NCBI GenBank assembly: GCA_023439835.1
Contig: JAEXUW010000004.1
Coordinates: 1-64,000, forward strand
Direction: 5' to 3'
Length of the DNA: 64,000 bases
Source of the DNA: Bacillota bacterium
GTDB taxonomy: Bacteria; Bacillota; Clostridia; Oscillospirales; Ruminococcaceae
A program made the translations under genes and the position numbers. Each line of letters begins with the position of its first letter. Position 1 is the first letter of the stretch. The notes below the pieces were generated by a model that was not told the origin of the DNA, did no database searches, and saw nothing but the letters and a program-made list of their open reading frames with translations. This document shows positions 7,021 through 16,329 of the stretch, one piece after another.

Positions 7021-7467
7021 TCAGCTTTCTGATGTTTTTTCAGAAAAGAGCTTGACAAAGCAAATGTAATATGCTTTAGCAATTTTCGTCTCAATTCTAG
7101 AAAGCTCATCTTGGATAATGCACACCTCAACAAAAGCATTCATGAACTGATTGAATAGAATCTGTTCTTGCTTTTTGTGTAGAAAAGTCTCACGGCAGGG
7201 ATTGACAAACAATTGAAAGTATGCTTCACAAATTTCATGGGATAATCTGTTGTATTCATCTCTTATAATCAAAAATTCTGAAATCATATAGAAAAAGCTA
7301 TTGACATCAGCTTCATTTTGTGCTTTTGAAGATGAAATTATTTCTTCTGAAAAAGGGTTGACATCAAGGTTGTTTTGTGCTTTGCACTTTTCAAGATATT
7401 CCTCAAAAAAGTTCTTGACATTTGGGTCGAGGTGTGGTATTGAACTGCGTTTATCTGTTTTATTCAT
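7021..7467 (-). CDS. Unknown small protein at the head of the element operon
   Basis: A 148-aa predicted soluble, mostly helical protein. It contains a short internal duplication (KAQNNLDVNPF and KAQNEADVNSF at about 29-57). No domain is recognised. A GAAAGGAATAATT site precedes the ATG. It is the first gene of the operon inside the element boundary and its stop lies 10 bases before the replication gene, so translational coupling is likely. Confidence 0.65.
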   Translation of the reverse strand: MNKTDKRSSIPHLDPNVKNFFEEYLEKCKAQNNLDVNPFSEEIISSSKAQNEADVNSFFYMISEFLIIRDEYNRLSHEICEAYFQLFVNPCRETFLHKKQEQILFNQFMNAFVEVCIIQDELSRIETKIAKAYYICFVKLFSEKTSES

Positions 7468-7510
7468 ACAATTATTCCTTTCAGATTTATTTTACATATC
7501 ACAGCCCATA

Positions 7511-7562
7511 AAAAAAGTCCTGTATCTGACGTTTTTACGCCAAATACAGGACTTATTTTTTA
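7511..7562. terminator. Bidirectional rho-independent terminator at the element edge
   Basis: AAGTCCTGTAT (7515-7525) pairs with ATACAGGACTT (7544-7554), an 11-bp perfect stem, with A-runs before and T-runs after. It can stop transcripts from ppdK or the gene fragment before the element operon starts. Confidence 0.85.
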
Positions 7563-7690
7563 TTTACCGATTTCAAGGCACATCATCATTGTGATGTCTT
7601 CCCACTGGTTTTCGCGAAGATATCCGCCGTGAGCCTTGCGATAGGCTTTTGCCATCTCATAGGTTATCGTTAAATCCCATGAAATCGTGA
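7560..7690 (-). pseudogene. 3' fragment of an unidentified gene at the element/ppdK junction
   Basis: The minus strand has an open frame of about 43 codons reading ...FTISWDLTITYEMAKAYRK... and ending CLEIGK then stop at 7560-7562. It has no credible start: the frame runs back into the ppdK 3' end out of frame. It looks like the tail of a gene whose 5' part was lost at the insertion point. A 32-aa product from the internal ATG is conceivable but lacks a ribosome binding site. Confidence 0.5.
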
Positions 7691-7698
7691 ATTTTTGA

Positions 7699-10332
7699 CT
7701 AATCCCTATTTTTAATAGCAGCCTGTGCAGCAGCAAGGCGTGCGATCGGCACTCTGAACGGTGAGCATGAAACGTATGTCAGACCGATCTTGTGGCAGAA
7801 TTCAACGGTTGACGGGTCGCCGCCGTGCTCGCCGCAAATGCCGAGCTTAATGTCAGGGCGGGTTTGTCTTCCAAGCTCAACAGCCATCTTGACAAGCTTT
7901 CCAACGCCGATCTGGTCAAGCTTAGCGAAAGGATCAGACTCATAAATCTTCTTCTCATAGTATGCGCCGAGGAACTTTCCAGCGTCATCTCTTGAGAAGC
8001 CGAATGTCATCTGTGTAAGGTCGTTTGTTCCGAACGAGAAGAACTCAGCTTCCTTAGCGATTTCATCAGCAGTAAGAGCGGCACGAGGAATTTCAATCAT
8101 TGTTCCGACCTTATAGTGAAGATCAGCGCCGGCCTTCTTGATTTCGTCATCAGCAGTCTTTACAACAACGTTCTTGACATACTGAAGCTCCTTGATTTCG
8201 CCGATAAGAGGAATCATGATTTCAGGAACAATTTCCCAATCAGCGTGCTTCTTAGCAACGTTAATAGCTGCCTTAATAACAGCTCTTGTCTGCATAGCGG
8301 CAATTTCAGGATATGTTACCGCAAGACGACAGCCTCTGTGTCCCATCATCGGGTTAAACTCGTGAAGTGAGGAAATAATAGCCTTGATGTCCTCAACGGT
8401 CTTGCCCTGTGTGTTTGCGAGAAGCTCAATGTCCTTTTCCTCAGTGGGAACAAACTCGTGAAGAGGAGGATCAAGGAAACGGATAGTAACAGGGTTGCCC
8501 TCCATTGCCTCATAAAGCTCCTCAAAGTCGCCCTGCTGCATCGGCTCAAGCTTGGAAAGTGCAGCTTCTCTCTGCTCAACAGTGTCAGAGCAGATCATTT
8601 CTCTGATAGCGGCAATTCTTTCACCCTCAAAGAACATATGCTCAGTACGACAAAGACCGATTCCCTCAGCGCCGAATGAAGCAGCCTGCTTAGCATCCTT
8701 AGGAGTATCAGCATTTGTTCTTACCTTAAGTGTTCTGTACTGGTCAGCCCAGCCCATGATTCTTCCAAACTCTCCGCCTATTGAAGCTTCAACGGTCGGA
8801 ATAGCTTCGCCGTATATATTTCCGGTTGAACCATCAAGAGAAATATATTCGCCCTCTTTATAAGTTCTTCCAGCAAGTGTAAAGGTCTTTGCCTCTTCGT
8901 TCATCTTGATTTCGCCACAGCCTGAAACGCAGCAGGTTCCCATTCCTCTAGCAACAACCGCCGCATGTGAGGTCATACCGCCACGGACTGTAAGAATACC
9001 CTGTGAATAGTGCATTCCCTCAATGTCCTCAGGTGAAGTTTCAAGTCTAACAAGAATAACCTTCTCGCCCTTCTTTGATGCCCATTCTGTTGCGTCCTCA
9101 GCAGTGAAAACAACTTTACCACAAGCTGCTCCAGGAGAAGCGGCAAGTGCAGTTGCAACAGGCTTAGCAGCCTTGAGAGCCTTGGGGTCAAACTGTGGGT
9201 GGAGAAGTGCGTCAAGCTGCTTCGGATCGATCATCAAAACAGCTTCCTTCTCTGAAATCATACCCTCGTCAACAAGGTCACAAGCGATTTTCAGAGCAGC
9301 AGCAGCAGTTCTCTTTCCGTTTCTGGTCTGAAGCATATAAAGCTTCTTATCTTCAATTGTGAACTCCATATCCTGCATATCACGGTAATGGTTTTCAAGC
9401 TTTCCGCAAATTTCAACGAACTGATTGTAAGCTTCTGTTGAAATGTCCTTAAGCTCATCAATTGGTCTTGGTGTTCTTACGCCGGCAACAACGTCTTCGC
9501 CCTGTGCGTTCATGAGGAATTCGCCGTAGAGCTTCTTTTCACCGGTAGCAGGGTTTCTTGTGAAAGCAACGCCTGTTCCTGATGTGTCGCCCATGTTTCC
9601 GAATACCATAGCCTGAACGTTAACAGCTGTTCCCCATGAGCCGGGGATATCATTCATTCTTCTGTAATAGATAGCTCTTGAGTTATTCCATGAACGGAAA
9701 ACTGCCTTGACAGCGCCCATGAGCTGTTCCTTCGGGTCAGACGGGAAGTCAGAGCCGATTTTTGTTTTATATTCAGCCTTGAACTGTTCAGCAAGAGTCT
9801 TTAGGTCATCAGCGGTCAAATCAGTGTCGAGATGAACGCCCTTTTCCTCTTTCATCTTGTCGATAAGCTCTTCGAAATACTTCTTTCCTACTTCCATAAC
9901 GACGTCAGAATACATCTGAATAAAACGACGGTATGAGTCATAAGCAAATCTCGGGTTGCCTGTTTTTGCGGCAAAAGCCTCAACAACGGTATCGTTAAGT
10001 CCAAGGTTAAGAATTGTATCCATCATGCCGGGCATTGATGCTCTAGCGCCGGAACGAACAGAAACGAGAAGGGGGTTTTCAAGGTCACCGAACTTCTTGC
10101 CTGTGATACCCTCCATCTTAGTAATATACTCCATGATTTCAGCCTGAATGTCATCATTAATCTTCTCGCCGTCCTCATAGTACTGTGTGCAGGCCTCAGT
10201 TGAAATTGTGAAGCCCTGTGGAACAGGCATTCCCAGCTTTGTCATTTCAGCAAGGTTGGCACCCTTTCCGCCGAGAAGCTCTTTCATTGAGCCGTCGCCC
10301 TCAGAGAACAAATAAACGAATTTTTTGCTCAC
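7699..10332 (-). CDS. ppdK: Pyruvate, phosphate dikinase
   Basis: 877 aa, the normal length. It catalyses the reversible conversion of pyruvate, ATP and phosphate to PEP, AMP and PPi, a PPi-dependent glycolytic step in many anaerobes. The order is an N-terminal ATP-grasp domain starting LLGGKGANLAEM, the swivelling phosphohistidine domain with GGMTSHAAVVARGMG (catalytic His456), and the C-terminal PEP/pyruvate TIM barrel ending with GICGEHGGDP, which carries the catalytic Cys. GTG start with GGAGGT 7-8 bases upstream. The gene runs to the very edge of the conjugative element and has no terminator of its own; the first one is at 7511-7562. Confidence 0.97.
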   Translation of the reverse strand: MSKKFVYLFSEGDGSMKELLGGKGANLAEMTKLGMPVPQGFTISTEACTQYYEDGEKINDDIQAEIMEYITKMEGITGKKFGDLENPLLVSVRSGARASMPGMMDTILNLGLNDTVVEAFAAKTGNPRFAYDSYRRFIQMYSDVVMEVGKKYFEELIDKMKEEKGVHLDTDLTADDLKTLAEQFKAEYKTKIGSDFPSDPKEQLMGAVKAVFRSWNNSRAIYYRRMNDIPGSWGTAVNVQAMVFGNMGDTSGTGVAFTRNPATGEKKLYGEFLMNAQGEDVVAGVRTPRPIDELKDISTEAYNQFVEICGKLENHYRDMQDMEFTIEDKKLYMLQTRNGKRTAAAALKIACDLVDEGMISEKEAVLMIDPKQLDALLHPQFDPKALKAAKPVATALAASPGAACGKVVFTAEDATEWASKKGEKVILVRLETSPEDIEGMHYSQGILTVRGGMTSHAAVVARGMGTCCVSGCGEIKMNEEAKTFTLAGRTYKEGEYISLDGSTGNIYGEAIPTVEASIGGEFGRIMGWADQYRTLKVRTNADTPKDAKQAASFGAEGIGLCRTEHMFFEGERIAAIREMICSDTVEQREAALSKLEPMQQGDFEELYEAMEGNPVTIRFLDPPLHEFVPTEEKDIELLANTQGKTVEDIKAIISSLHEFNPMMGHRGCRLAVTYPEIAAMQTRAVIKAAINVAKKHADWEIVPEIMIPLIGEIKELQYVKNVVVKTADDEIKKAGADLHYKVGTMIEIPRAALTADEIAKEAEFFSFGTNDLTQMTFGFSRDDAGKFLGAYYEKKIYESDPFAKLDQIGVGKLVKMAVELGRQTRPDIKLGICGEHGGDPSTVEFCHKIGLTYVSCSPFRVPIARLAAAQAAIKNRD

Positions 10333-10580
10333 TATAAATCTACCTCCAAATATTTTTTCCGCAATCCTAAGCTTTCTGGTTTCCTACTCCTACCAATTAC
10401 CATGAAAAAATTATACGGCAAATATACAAATTACCGATAATTTAACCATTATTGCGGACGTATATATAGTATAACAGATTTCTTTAGAAATTGCCATATA
10501 TTTAACAAAAAAATTATGTATAAAAACATAACTCATTTTTTGTAAAAAAGTCAACTGTTTCAATAAATTTATAAAACCAC

Positions 10581-10609
10581 TTGAAAAAATGAATAAAAAT
10601 TGCGATAAT
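10581..10609 (+). promoter_or_regulatory. Promoter of glmU
   Basis: TTGAAA (10581-10586) and GATAAT (10604-10609) are separated by 17 bases. The transcript would start near 10616, giving a leader of about 145 bases before glmU. Confidence 0.7.
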
Positions 10610-10625
10610 AATATTATCATGTAAA

Positions 10626-10715
10626 AGTGCGGGTTAATCACTTCTGGATTTTTTTACCGCACTGTTGCCGTCTGCTGAGCATTTCAGGTTTTTCAATCGG
10701 ACGGCTAATAAAAAA
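10626..10715 (+). promoter_or_regulatory. Structured glmU leader with two stem-loops
   Basis: First, AGTGCGG pairs with CCGCACT. Second, GCCGTCTG pairs with CGGACGGC, enclosing a CTGA/TCAG inner stem. Neither is followed by a clear T-run before the glmU site. I do not recognise a known riboswitch class; protein binding or attenuation is possible. Confidence 0.4.
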
Positions 10716-10762
10716 TCAATAAGCAAAAGCTTTTTTGAATAATATTAACGGAGGTCTTTTAG

Positions 10763-12145
10763 ATGACACAAAGCTGTGCGATAATTCTTGCTGCCGGTCA
10801 GGGAAAGCGAATGAAATCAGATACCCCAAAGCCTATGTTTAAGGTGCTGGGTGAGCCTATGCTCGATTGGGTAACAAAAGCCTGTGAAAAAGCCGGAATA
10901 GAAAAGCTTTGTATCGTAACAGGATTTAACAGCGAAATTGTTGAAAAGCATTTGAACGGAAGATACACGACCGTTCTTCAAGCCGACAGACTGGGAACAG
11001 GTCATGCCGTAATGCAGTGTACAGATTTTATTTTTGAAAATAAGGGGAGCAATATCCTTGTGCTTTACGGCGATGCACCCTTTATCGACAGTGACACAAT
11101 AACAAGCTCTCTTGAGCTTCACCTTTCACAGGCTAATGCCGTCACCGTCATAACAGCCGAGGTTTCAGACGCTTATGGCTACGGACGTATAATTCGAAAC
11201 GAAAACGGCGGTGTCTGTGCAATAGTCGAGCAAAGGGACGCTGATGAAAATCAAAGAAGAATAAACGAGATAAATTCGGGGGTTTACTGGTTTAACGCCG
11301 ACGCACTTCTTGGAGCGCTTGAAGAGCTAAAGCCCGCAAACTCTCAAGGCGAATACTATCTCACCGACACAATCGGAATTCTCATTAAAAGCGGGCTGAA
11401 TGCAGGAGCTTATAAAACTAAAAATCCCCATACCGTCCTTGGCGCAAACGACAGAAAGGGACTTCTTGAGCTGAATGAAATTGCCAGAAAAGAGGTTATT
11501 GAGAAACAGCTAGAGAACGGCGTTGAATTTATCTGCACCGACGGAATAATTATTGAGCGTGACGTAATAATAGGTGCGGGAACACAAATACTTCCGGGAA
11601 CAATATTAAGAGGGCAGACGGTTATCGGCGAGGGCTGTGTTATCGGCCCAAACTGTATTATTGAAAACACCTCGGTGGGAAGCTGCACAAAGCTAAACAA
11701 CGTTCAGGCATACGACTCGATTATTGAGGACAATGTTAAGATAGGACCATTTGTTCATATCCGCCCTGACAGTCACATAAAAAGCTGTGTGAAAATCGGT
11801 GATTTTGTTGAAATCAAAAACTCCACCATCGGTGAAAAAACTGCGGTCGCTCATCTTACCTATGTCGGCGACAGCGACGTGGGGAGGAGTGTGAACTTCG
11901 GCTGCGGCTGTGTCACCGTAAACTATGACGGCGCAAAAAAAGCCCGAACAACAGTCGGCGACAACGCATTTATCGGCTGTAATACAAATCTTATTGCCCC
12001 TGTCAAGGTCGGCGAGGGTGCATATACCGCCGCCGGAACAACCGTAACTAAGGACGTTCCCGACAATGCGCTGGCGATTGAACGTGCAGAATTTAAAATC
12101 AAAGATGGCTTTGCACTGAGAAAACTTCGTGATAAAAACAAATAA
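10763..12145 (+). CDS. glmU: Bifunctional UDP-GlcNAc pyrophosphorylase / GlcN-1-P acetyltransferase
   Basis: 460 aa, normal length. It makes UDP-N-acetylglucosamine for peptidoglycan and wall polymers. The N-terminal nucleotidyltransferase carries AAGQGKRMKSDTPKPM (residues 9-24). The C-terminal left-handed beta-helix has hexapeptide repeats (IGAGTQ, IGEGCV, IGPNC, VGEGAY) and the acetyltransferase block HLTYVGDSDVG. ACGGAGG precedes the ATG. It heads a glmU-pth-mfd cluster and has its own promoter and a structured leader. Confidence 0.97.
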   Translation: MTQSCAIILAAGQGKRMKSDTPKPMFKVLGEPMLDWVTKACEKAGIEKLCIVTGFNSEIVEKHLNGRYTTVLQADRLGTGHAVMQCTDFIFENKGSNILVLYGDAPFIDSDTITSSLELHLSQANAVTVITAEVSDAYGYGRIIRNENGGVCAIVEQRDADENQRRINEINSGVYWFNADALLGALEELKPANSQGEYYLTDTIGILIKSGLNAGAYKTKNPHTVLGANDRKGLLELNEIARKEVIEKQLENGVEFICTDGIIIERDVIIGAGTQILPGTILRGQTVIGEGCVIGPNCIIENTSVGSCTKLNNVQAYDSIIEDNVKIGPFVHIRPDSHIKSCVKIGDFVEIKNSTIGEKTAVAHLTYVGDSDVGRSVNFGCGCVTVNYDGAKKARTTVGDNAFIGCNTNLIAPVKVGEGAYTAAGTTVTKDVPDNALAIERAEFKIKDGFALRKLRDKNK

Positions 12146-12173
12146 AATTACTTTTTTCGAATAATATTACACA

Positions 12174-12195
12174 CCCCATACCTCAAAGTATGGGG
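12174..12195 (+). other. Intercistronic hairpin between glmU and pth
   Basis: CCCCATAC pairs with GTATGGGG around a six-base loop. There is no T-run, so it is more likely an mRNA-processing or stability element than a terminator. Confidence 0.5.
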
Positions 12196-12222
12196 CGACA
12201 GTGCTTTAAAGGAGAATTATAA

Positions 12223-12843
12223 ATGGACATTTTTAAAAAGCTAAAGGAGCTTTCGGCGCCAGCACCGACAGGGCAGGTCGAGTTTCTTATCATAGGGCTT
12301 GGAAATCCCGGAACGCAGTATGAAAACACCCGCCACAACGCCGGATTTCTCACCATTGACAAGCTCGCCGACAAGCTGAATGTGAGAGTTAACAAGCTCA
12401 AGTATAAATCCCTGTGCTGTGACGCAATGATCAGCTCAAAAAGATGCCTTTTGATGAAGCCTCAGACCTTTATGAACAACAGCGGTCAGGCGGTCGTCGA
12501 GGCGATGAATTTTCATAAGATACCAATTGAAAATGTTATAATAATATATGATGATATTTCGCTTGAGCCTTCACAGCTGAGAATAAAAAGAAAAGGCACA
12601 GACGGCGGTCACAACGGCATTAAAAGCATTATTTATCTAACGGGGAAAGACACATTCCCTCGTGTAAAAATTGGAGTGGGAAAAAAACCTCACCCGAAAT
12701 ACGACCTTGCCGACTGGGTGCTTTCCGCCTTTAAAAAGGACGAGGAAAAGCCAATGACCGATGCCTTTGAAAAGACTGTATCCGCAATTGAGCTTATTGT
12801 GGCGGGGAGAATTGACGAAGCAATGAACAAATTTAATTCGTAG
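12223..12843 (+). CDS. pth: Peptidyl-tRNA hydrolase
   Basis: 206 aa. It releases tRNA from peptidyl-tRNA dropped by ribosomes. The Pth signature is LIIGLGNPGTQYENTRHNAG (about 18-37), containing the catalytic His. MKPQTFMNNSG and GGHNGIKSI are also conserved. The N-terminal extension of about 17 residues (KKLKELSAPAPTGQ) is longer than usual but has the AAGGAG site in front of it. The pth-mfd order is common in Firmicutes. Confidence 0.95.
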   Translation: MDIFKKLKELSAPAPTGQVEFLIIGLGNPGTQYENTRHNAGFLTIDKLADKLNVRVNKLKYKSLCCDAMISSKRCLLMKPQTFMNNSGQAVVEAMNFHKIPIENVIIIYDDISLEPSQLRIKRKGTDGGHNGIKSIIYLTGKDTFPRVKIGVGKKPHPKYDLADWVLSAFKKDEEKPMTDAFEKTVSAIELIVAGRIDEAMNKFNS

Positions 12844-12855
12844 GAGGGTGACGGC

Positions 12856-15800
12856 TTGAATATTTTTAAGGAAGCCGTATCCGAGCTTTCCGGCTTTAAA
12901 GAGCTTAAAAACGCTCTAGAGAATAATATACATCCCGTTTCAGTGACGGGCGTTTCAGGAATTCACAAGGCACAGCTTATTTATTCGCTTTCGGATTTTG
13001 ATTCGCCTGTGCTTGTCATTGCCGAGGATGAAGCAACCTCACGCCGTCTATGCTCTGACATTGACGCCTTAGCTGGTGAAAGCCTGTGCGTTTTCTATCC
13101 CGCAAAGGATATGAACTTTTCACGTGTCGAGGGCGTTTCAAGGGAGTATGAGCATCAGCGGATAGAGGCTCTTTCAAAAATCTTGAGCAAGCAGGCGTGC
13201 GTTCTTATCACCAGTGCCGAGGCGGCGAGTCAAAAAACCCTTCCCCCTGAGGTTTTAATTCAGCGAAGCATAATAATCGAAGCTGGGAAAGAATATGAAA
13301 TGCACAATCTCGCCTCACAGCTTGTCATGTCAGGGTATTCACGCTCTGAACAGGTTGAGGGGCAGTCGCAGTTTTCGATAAGAGGCTCAATTCTCGATAT
13401 ATACCCCGTCGGCTTCTCACAGCCTGTGCGAATTGAATTCTGGGGTGACGAGGCTGATTCAATCTCGCTATTTGACACCGAAAGCCAGCGCCGAACTGAA
13501 AATCTTGAATCGGTTTCGATTGCACCCGCGCTTGAAATACTGTTTTCCTCAAATGAAGAATTCAGTGAAAAAATCAACACCCTTTCCAAATCTGTTAAGG
13601 GGAAAAAATCAGAACAGATTAAAGCGTTTTTAATCGAGGATGCCGAGCTTGTCGAAAACGGAACGCTCATTTCAAACCTTGACAAATATATTTCACTTGC
13701 CTATGAAAATTCGGCGACCGTCTTTGATTATTTTTTAAACGGAAAGGTATGTGTCTGTGAGTTTCACAACACCGCCGAGAAGTTCAGAGGTTTTTTAAAC
13801 CAGCTTAGCGAGGATATTAAAATCTTTTTTGAAGAGGGTATACTTTTCAAGGGTTTTGACAGCTTCACTCTGGATTTCAGTGAGCTTATGCTGTCCGCAC
13901 TAAAGCTCCCCTGTTTTTTTCTAGATACATTTATGCGTGGTGGCACTGATATAAAATTCAGAAAGCTTATTTCAATAAACGCACTTCAGACCTCACCGTG
14001 GGGCGGTGATATAACTCAGCTCTATGAAGATCTTTCCGCCTTTTGTGAGCGTGGCTATTCAACCGTCGTCATGGCGGGAAGCGACAAGACACTTTCAATT
14101 TTAGTAAATGACCTAAATGAAAGAGGCATTCCCGCACAGGCAGTCACAGAAAGCTCAACACATGAAAAAGGGCGTGTTCTTGTTATGCCTGGCTGTGTTT
14201 CAAGCGGCTATGAATACCCCGACGTCAGGCAGGCTCTAATCACTCAGGTCAAGGCGTATATTTCAAAGAAAAAAGTCAAAAAACGCCGTAAGGGTGAAGA
14301 GATAAAGAGCATTTCAGACATAAACCAGGGTGACCTTGTCGTGCACAGTCTTTATGGCATCGGCAGATTCTCCGGCATAACACAAATCGCTACTCAAGGT
14401 GTCACAAAGGACTATATCACCATAAAATATGCGGGAAGCGATGTTCTCTACGTTCCGGTAACACAGCTTGATTTGGTATCACGCTATATCGGGCCACGTG
14501 ACGATACCGGCGTAAAGCTAAACAAGCTCAATTCTGCCGAATGGCAAAAAACACGCTCAAAGGTTCGCTCAGCAGTAAAGGATATGGCGCAGGAGCTTAT
14601 ACAGCTTTATGCCAAGCGTGAGGCAAGCAAGGGCTATGCATTTTCACCCGACAATGACTGGCAGATGGATTTTGAAGAGCGTTTTGAATATAACGAAACC
14701 GACGACCAGTTGAGGAGCATTGAGGAAATAAAGAATGACATGATGCGTCCTGTACCGATGGATAGGCTTCTTTGCGGCGATGTCGGCTTCGGAAAAACAG
14801 AGGTTGCATTAAGAGCCGCTTTCAAATGTGTGCTTGATGAAAAGCAGTGCGCTCTGCTTTGTCCGACGACGGTTCTTGCGTGGCAGCATTATCAAACGGC
14901 AATAAAACGCTTTGAGCATTTCCCGGTGAAGGTTGAGCTTTTATCGAGATTTCGAACGGGAAAGCAGCAGCAGGAAATTTTAAGACAGCTAAAGCTGGGA
15001 AAAATTGATATAATAATCGGAACTCACCGCCTTGTTCAGAAGGATGTTGCCTTCAAGGATTTGGGGCTAGCTATTATTGACGAGGAGCAGCGTTTCGGCG
15101 TTGCCCACAAGGAAAAATTCAAGGAGATTTTTTCGGGTGTGGATGCTCTCATGCTGTCAGCTACGCCTATACCGAGAACGCTCAATATGGCGATGAGCGG
15201 AATTCGTGATATGTCCGTCATAGAAGAGCCCCCGCAGGATCGTTATCCTGTTCAGACCTATGTTATTGAGCATAACATGGGTGTGATTGCTCAGGCTATT
15301 ATCAAGGAAATGCGCCGAGGCGGTCAGGTTTATTATATTCACAACAGAATCGAAAGCATTGAGGGCTGTGCGTATAAGCTTCAGGAGCTTATTCCAGAGG
15401 CTAAAATAGGTATCGCCCACGGCAGAATTTCAGAAAATGAGCTTAGTGAGGTCTGGCGAAAGCTTGTCGATCGTGAAATCGACATTTTAGTCTGCACAAC
15501 GCTAATCGAAACTGGCGTTGACGTTCAAAACTGCAACACGCTTATCATCGAGGATGCCGACAGACTGGGGCTTTCACAGCTTTATCAGCTCAGGGGACGT
15601 GTCGGTCGTTCAAACCGCCGTGCCTTTGCTTATTTCACCTTCAGGCGTGGAAAAGTTCTGACTGAAATCGCATCAAAACGTCTTTCGGCGATTAGGGAAT
15701 TCACACAGTTCGGATCAGGCTTTCGCATTGCCATGCGTGACCTTGAAATTAGAGGTGCCGGCTCAATTCTGGGCGGAAAACAGCACGGACACATGGAGTC

Positions 15801-16329
15801 TGTTGGCTATGATATGTATTTGCGTCTCTTGTCAGAGGCGATAGCCGAGCAAAAGGGTGAGGCACTACCCCGCTCTCCCGAGGATTGTCTTGTCGATATC
15901 GCAATTGACGCATTTATTCCCGATAAATATATCGAAAGCCTAACGCTTAGAATTGAAGCTTACAGGCATATTGCGGCAATACAGAGCAAAGATGACAGCC
16001 AAGACGTAATTGACGAACTGATTGACCGCTACGGCGAGCCGCCGAGGCCTGTAATGGGACTTATTGATATAGCGCTGATGAGAAATACCGCCTCATCACT
16101 CGGAATAACCGAGATAACACAGCGTAATGAAAACCTTCTCTTTTACACTAAATCACCGACGATGGAGCAGATTGTTGCACTGTCCTCCGCATACAAGGGG
16201 CGAGTTCTTTTCAACAGCACACAAAAGCCATACATCTCTGTTCGGCTTTTACAAAAAGAAAAAGCACCCGAGCTTATGTCACGAGTGCTTGATATTATGC
16301 AAAAGGCAGCCGCCGAAATTCAGCAATAA
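12856..16329 (+). CDS. mfd: Transcription-repair coupling factor
   Basis: 1157 aa. Mfd removes RNA polymerase stalled at DNA lesions and recruits UvrA. Visible parts are UvrB-homology domains at the N-terminus, the RNA-polymerase-interacting domain (QGDLVVHSLYGIGRFSG near 495), the RecG-like motor with Walker A GDVGFGKTEVAL near 641, the DEEQRFG box, SATPIPRTL, and a C-terminal TRCF domain. TTG start, supported by GGAGGGTGACGG. It starts 12 bases after pth. The end overlaps the convergent peptidase gene by 10 bases. Confidence 0.96.
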   Translation: MNIFKEAVSELSGFKELKNALENNIHPVSVTGVSGIHKAQLIYSLSDFDSPVLVIAEDEATSRRLCSDIDALAGESLCVFYPAKDMNFSRVEGVSREYEHQRIEALSKILSKQACVLITSAEAASQKTLPPEVLIQRSIIIEAGKEYEMHNLASQLVMSGYSRSEQVEGQSQFSIRGSILDIYPVGFSQPVRIEFWGDEADSISLFDTESQRRTENLESVSIAPALEILFSSNEEFSEKINTLSKSVKGKKSEQIKAFLIEDAELVENGTLISNLDKYISLAYENSATVFDYFLNGKVCVCEFHNTAEKFRGFLNQLSEDIKIFFEEGILFKGFDSFTLDFSELMLSALKLPCFFLDTFMRGGTDIKFRKLISINALQTSPWGGDITQLYEDLSAFCERGYSTVVMAGSDKTLSILVNDLNERGIPAQAVTESSTHEKGRVLVMPGCVSSGYEYPDVRQALITQVKAYISKKKVKKRRKGEEIKSISDINQGDLVVHSLYGIGRFSGITQIATQGVTKDYITIKYAGSDVLYVPVTQLDLVSRYIGPRDDTGVKLNKLNSAEWQKTRSKVRSAVKDMAQELIQLYAKREASKGYAFSPDNDWQMDFEERFEYNETDDQLRSIEEIKNDMMRPVPMDRLLCGDVGFGKTEVALRAAFKCVLDEKQCALLCPTTVLAWQHYQTAIKRFEHFPVKVELLSRFRTGKQQQEILRQLKLGKIDIIIGTHRLVQKDVAFKDLGLAIIDEEQRFGVAHKEKFKEIFSGVDALMLSATPIPRTLNMAMSGIRDMSVIEEPPQDRYPVQTYVIEHNMGVIAQAIIKEMRRGGQVYYIHNRIESIEGCAYKLQELIPEAKIGIAHGRISENELSEVWRKLVDREIDILVCTTLIETGVDVQNCNTLIIEDADRLGLSQLYQLRGRVGRSNRRAFAYFTFRRGKVLTEIASKRLSAIREFTQFGSGFRIAMRDLEIRGAGSILGGKQHGHMESVGYDMYLRLLSEAIAEQKGEALPRSPEDCLVDIAIDAFIPDKYIESLTLRIEAYRHIAAIQSKDDSQDVIDELIDRYGEPPRPVMGLIDIALMRNTASSLGITEITQRNENLLFYTKSPTMEQIVALSSAYKGRVLFNSTQKPYISVRLLQKEKAPELMSRVLDIMQKAAAEIQQ

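Larger units (their letters stand above)
10333..10762. other. Divergent ppdK/glmU regulatory region (430 bp, no gene)
   Basis: AT-rich spacer without a credible ORF. It contains a strong plus-strand promoter (10581-10609), a structured glmU leader, and a possible minus-strand promoter for ppdK (TGGCAA and TATACT 17 bases apart, around 10465-10495). Confidence 0.6.

Noticed and set aside
8973..9331. Overlapping 80- and 102-aa ORFs inside ppdK
   Set aside because: ppdK is complete and conserved in its own frame; the others have no start signals.
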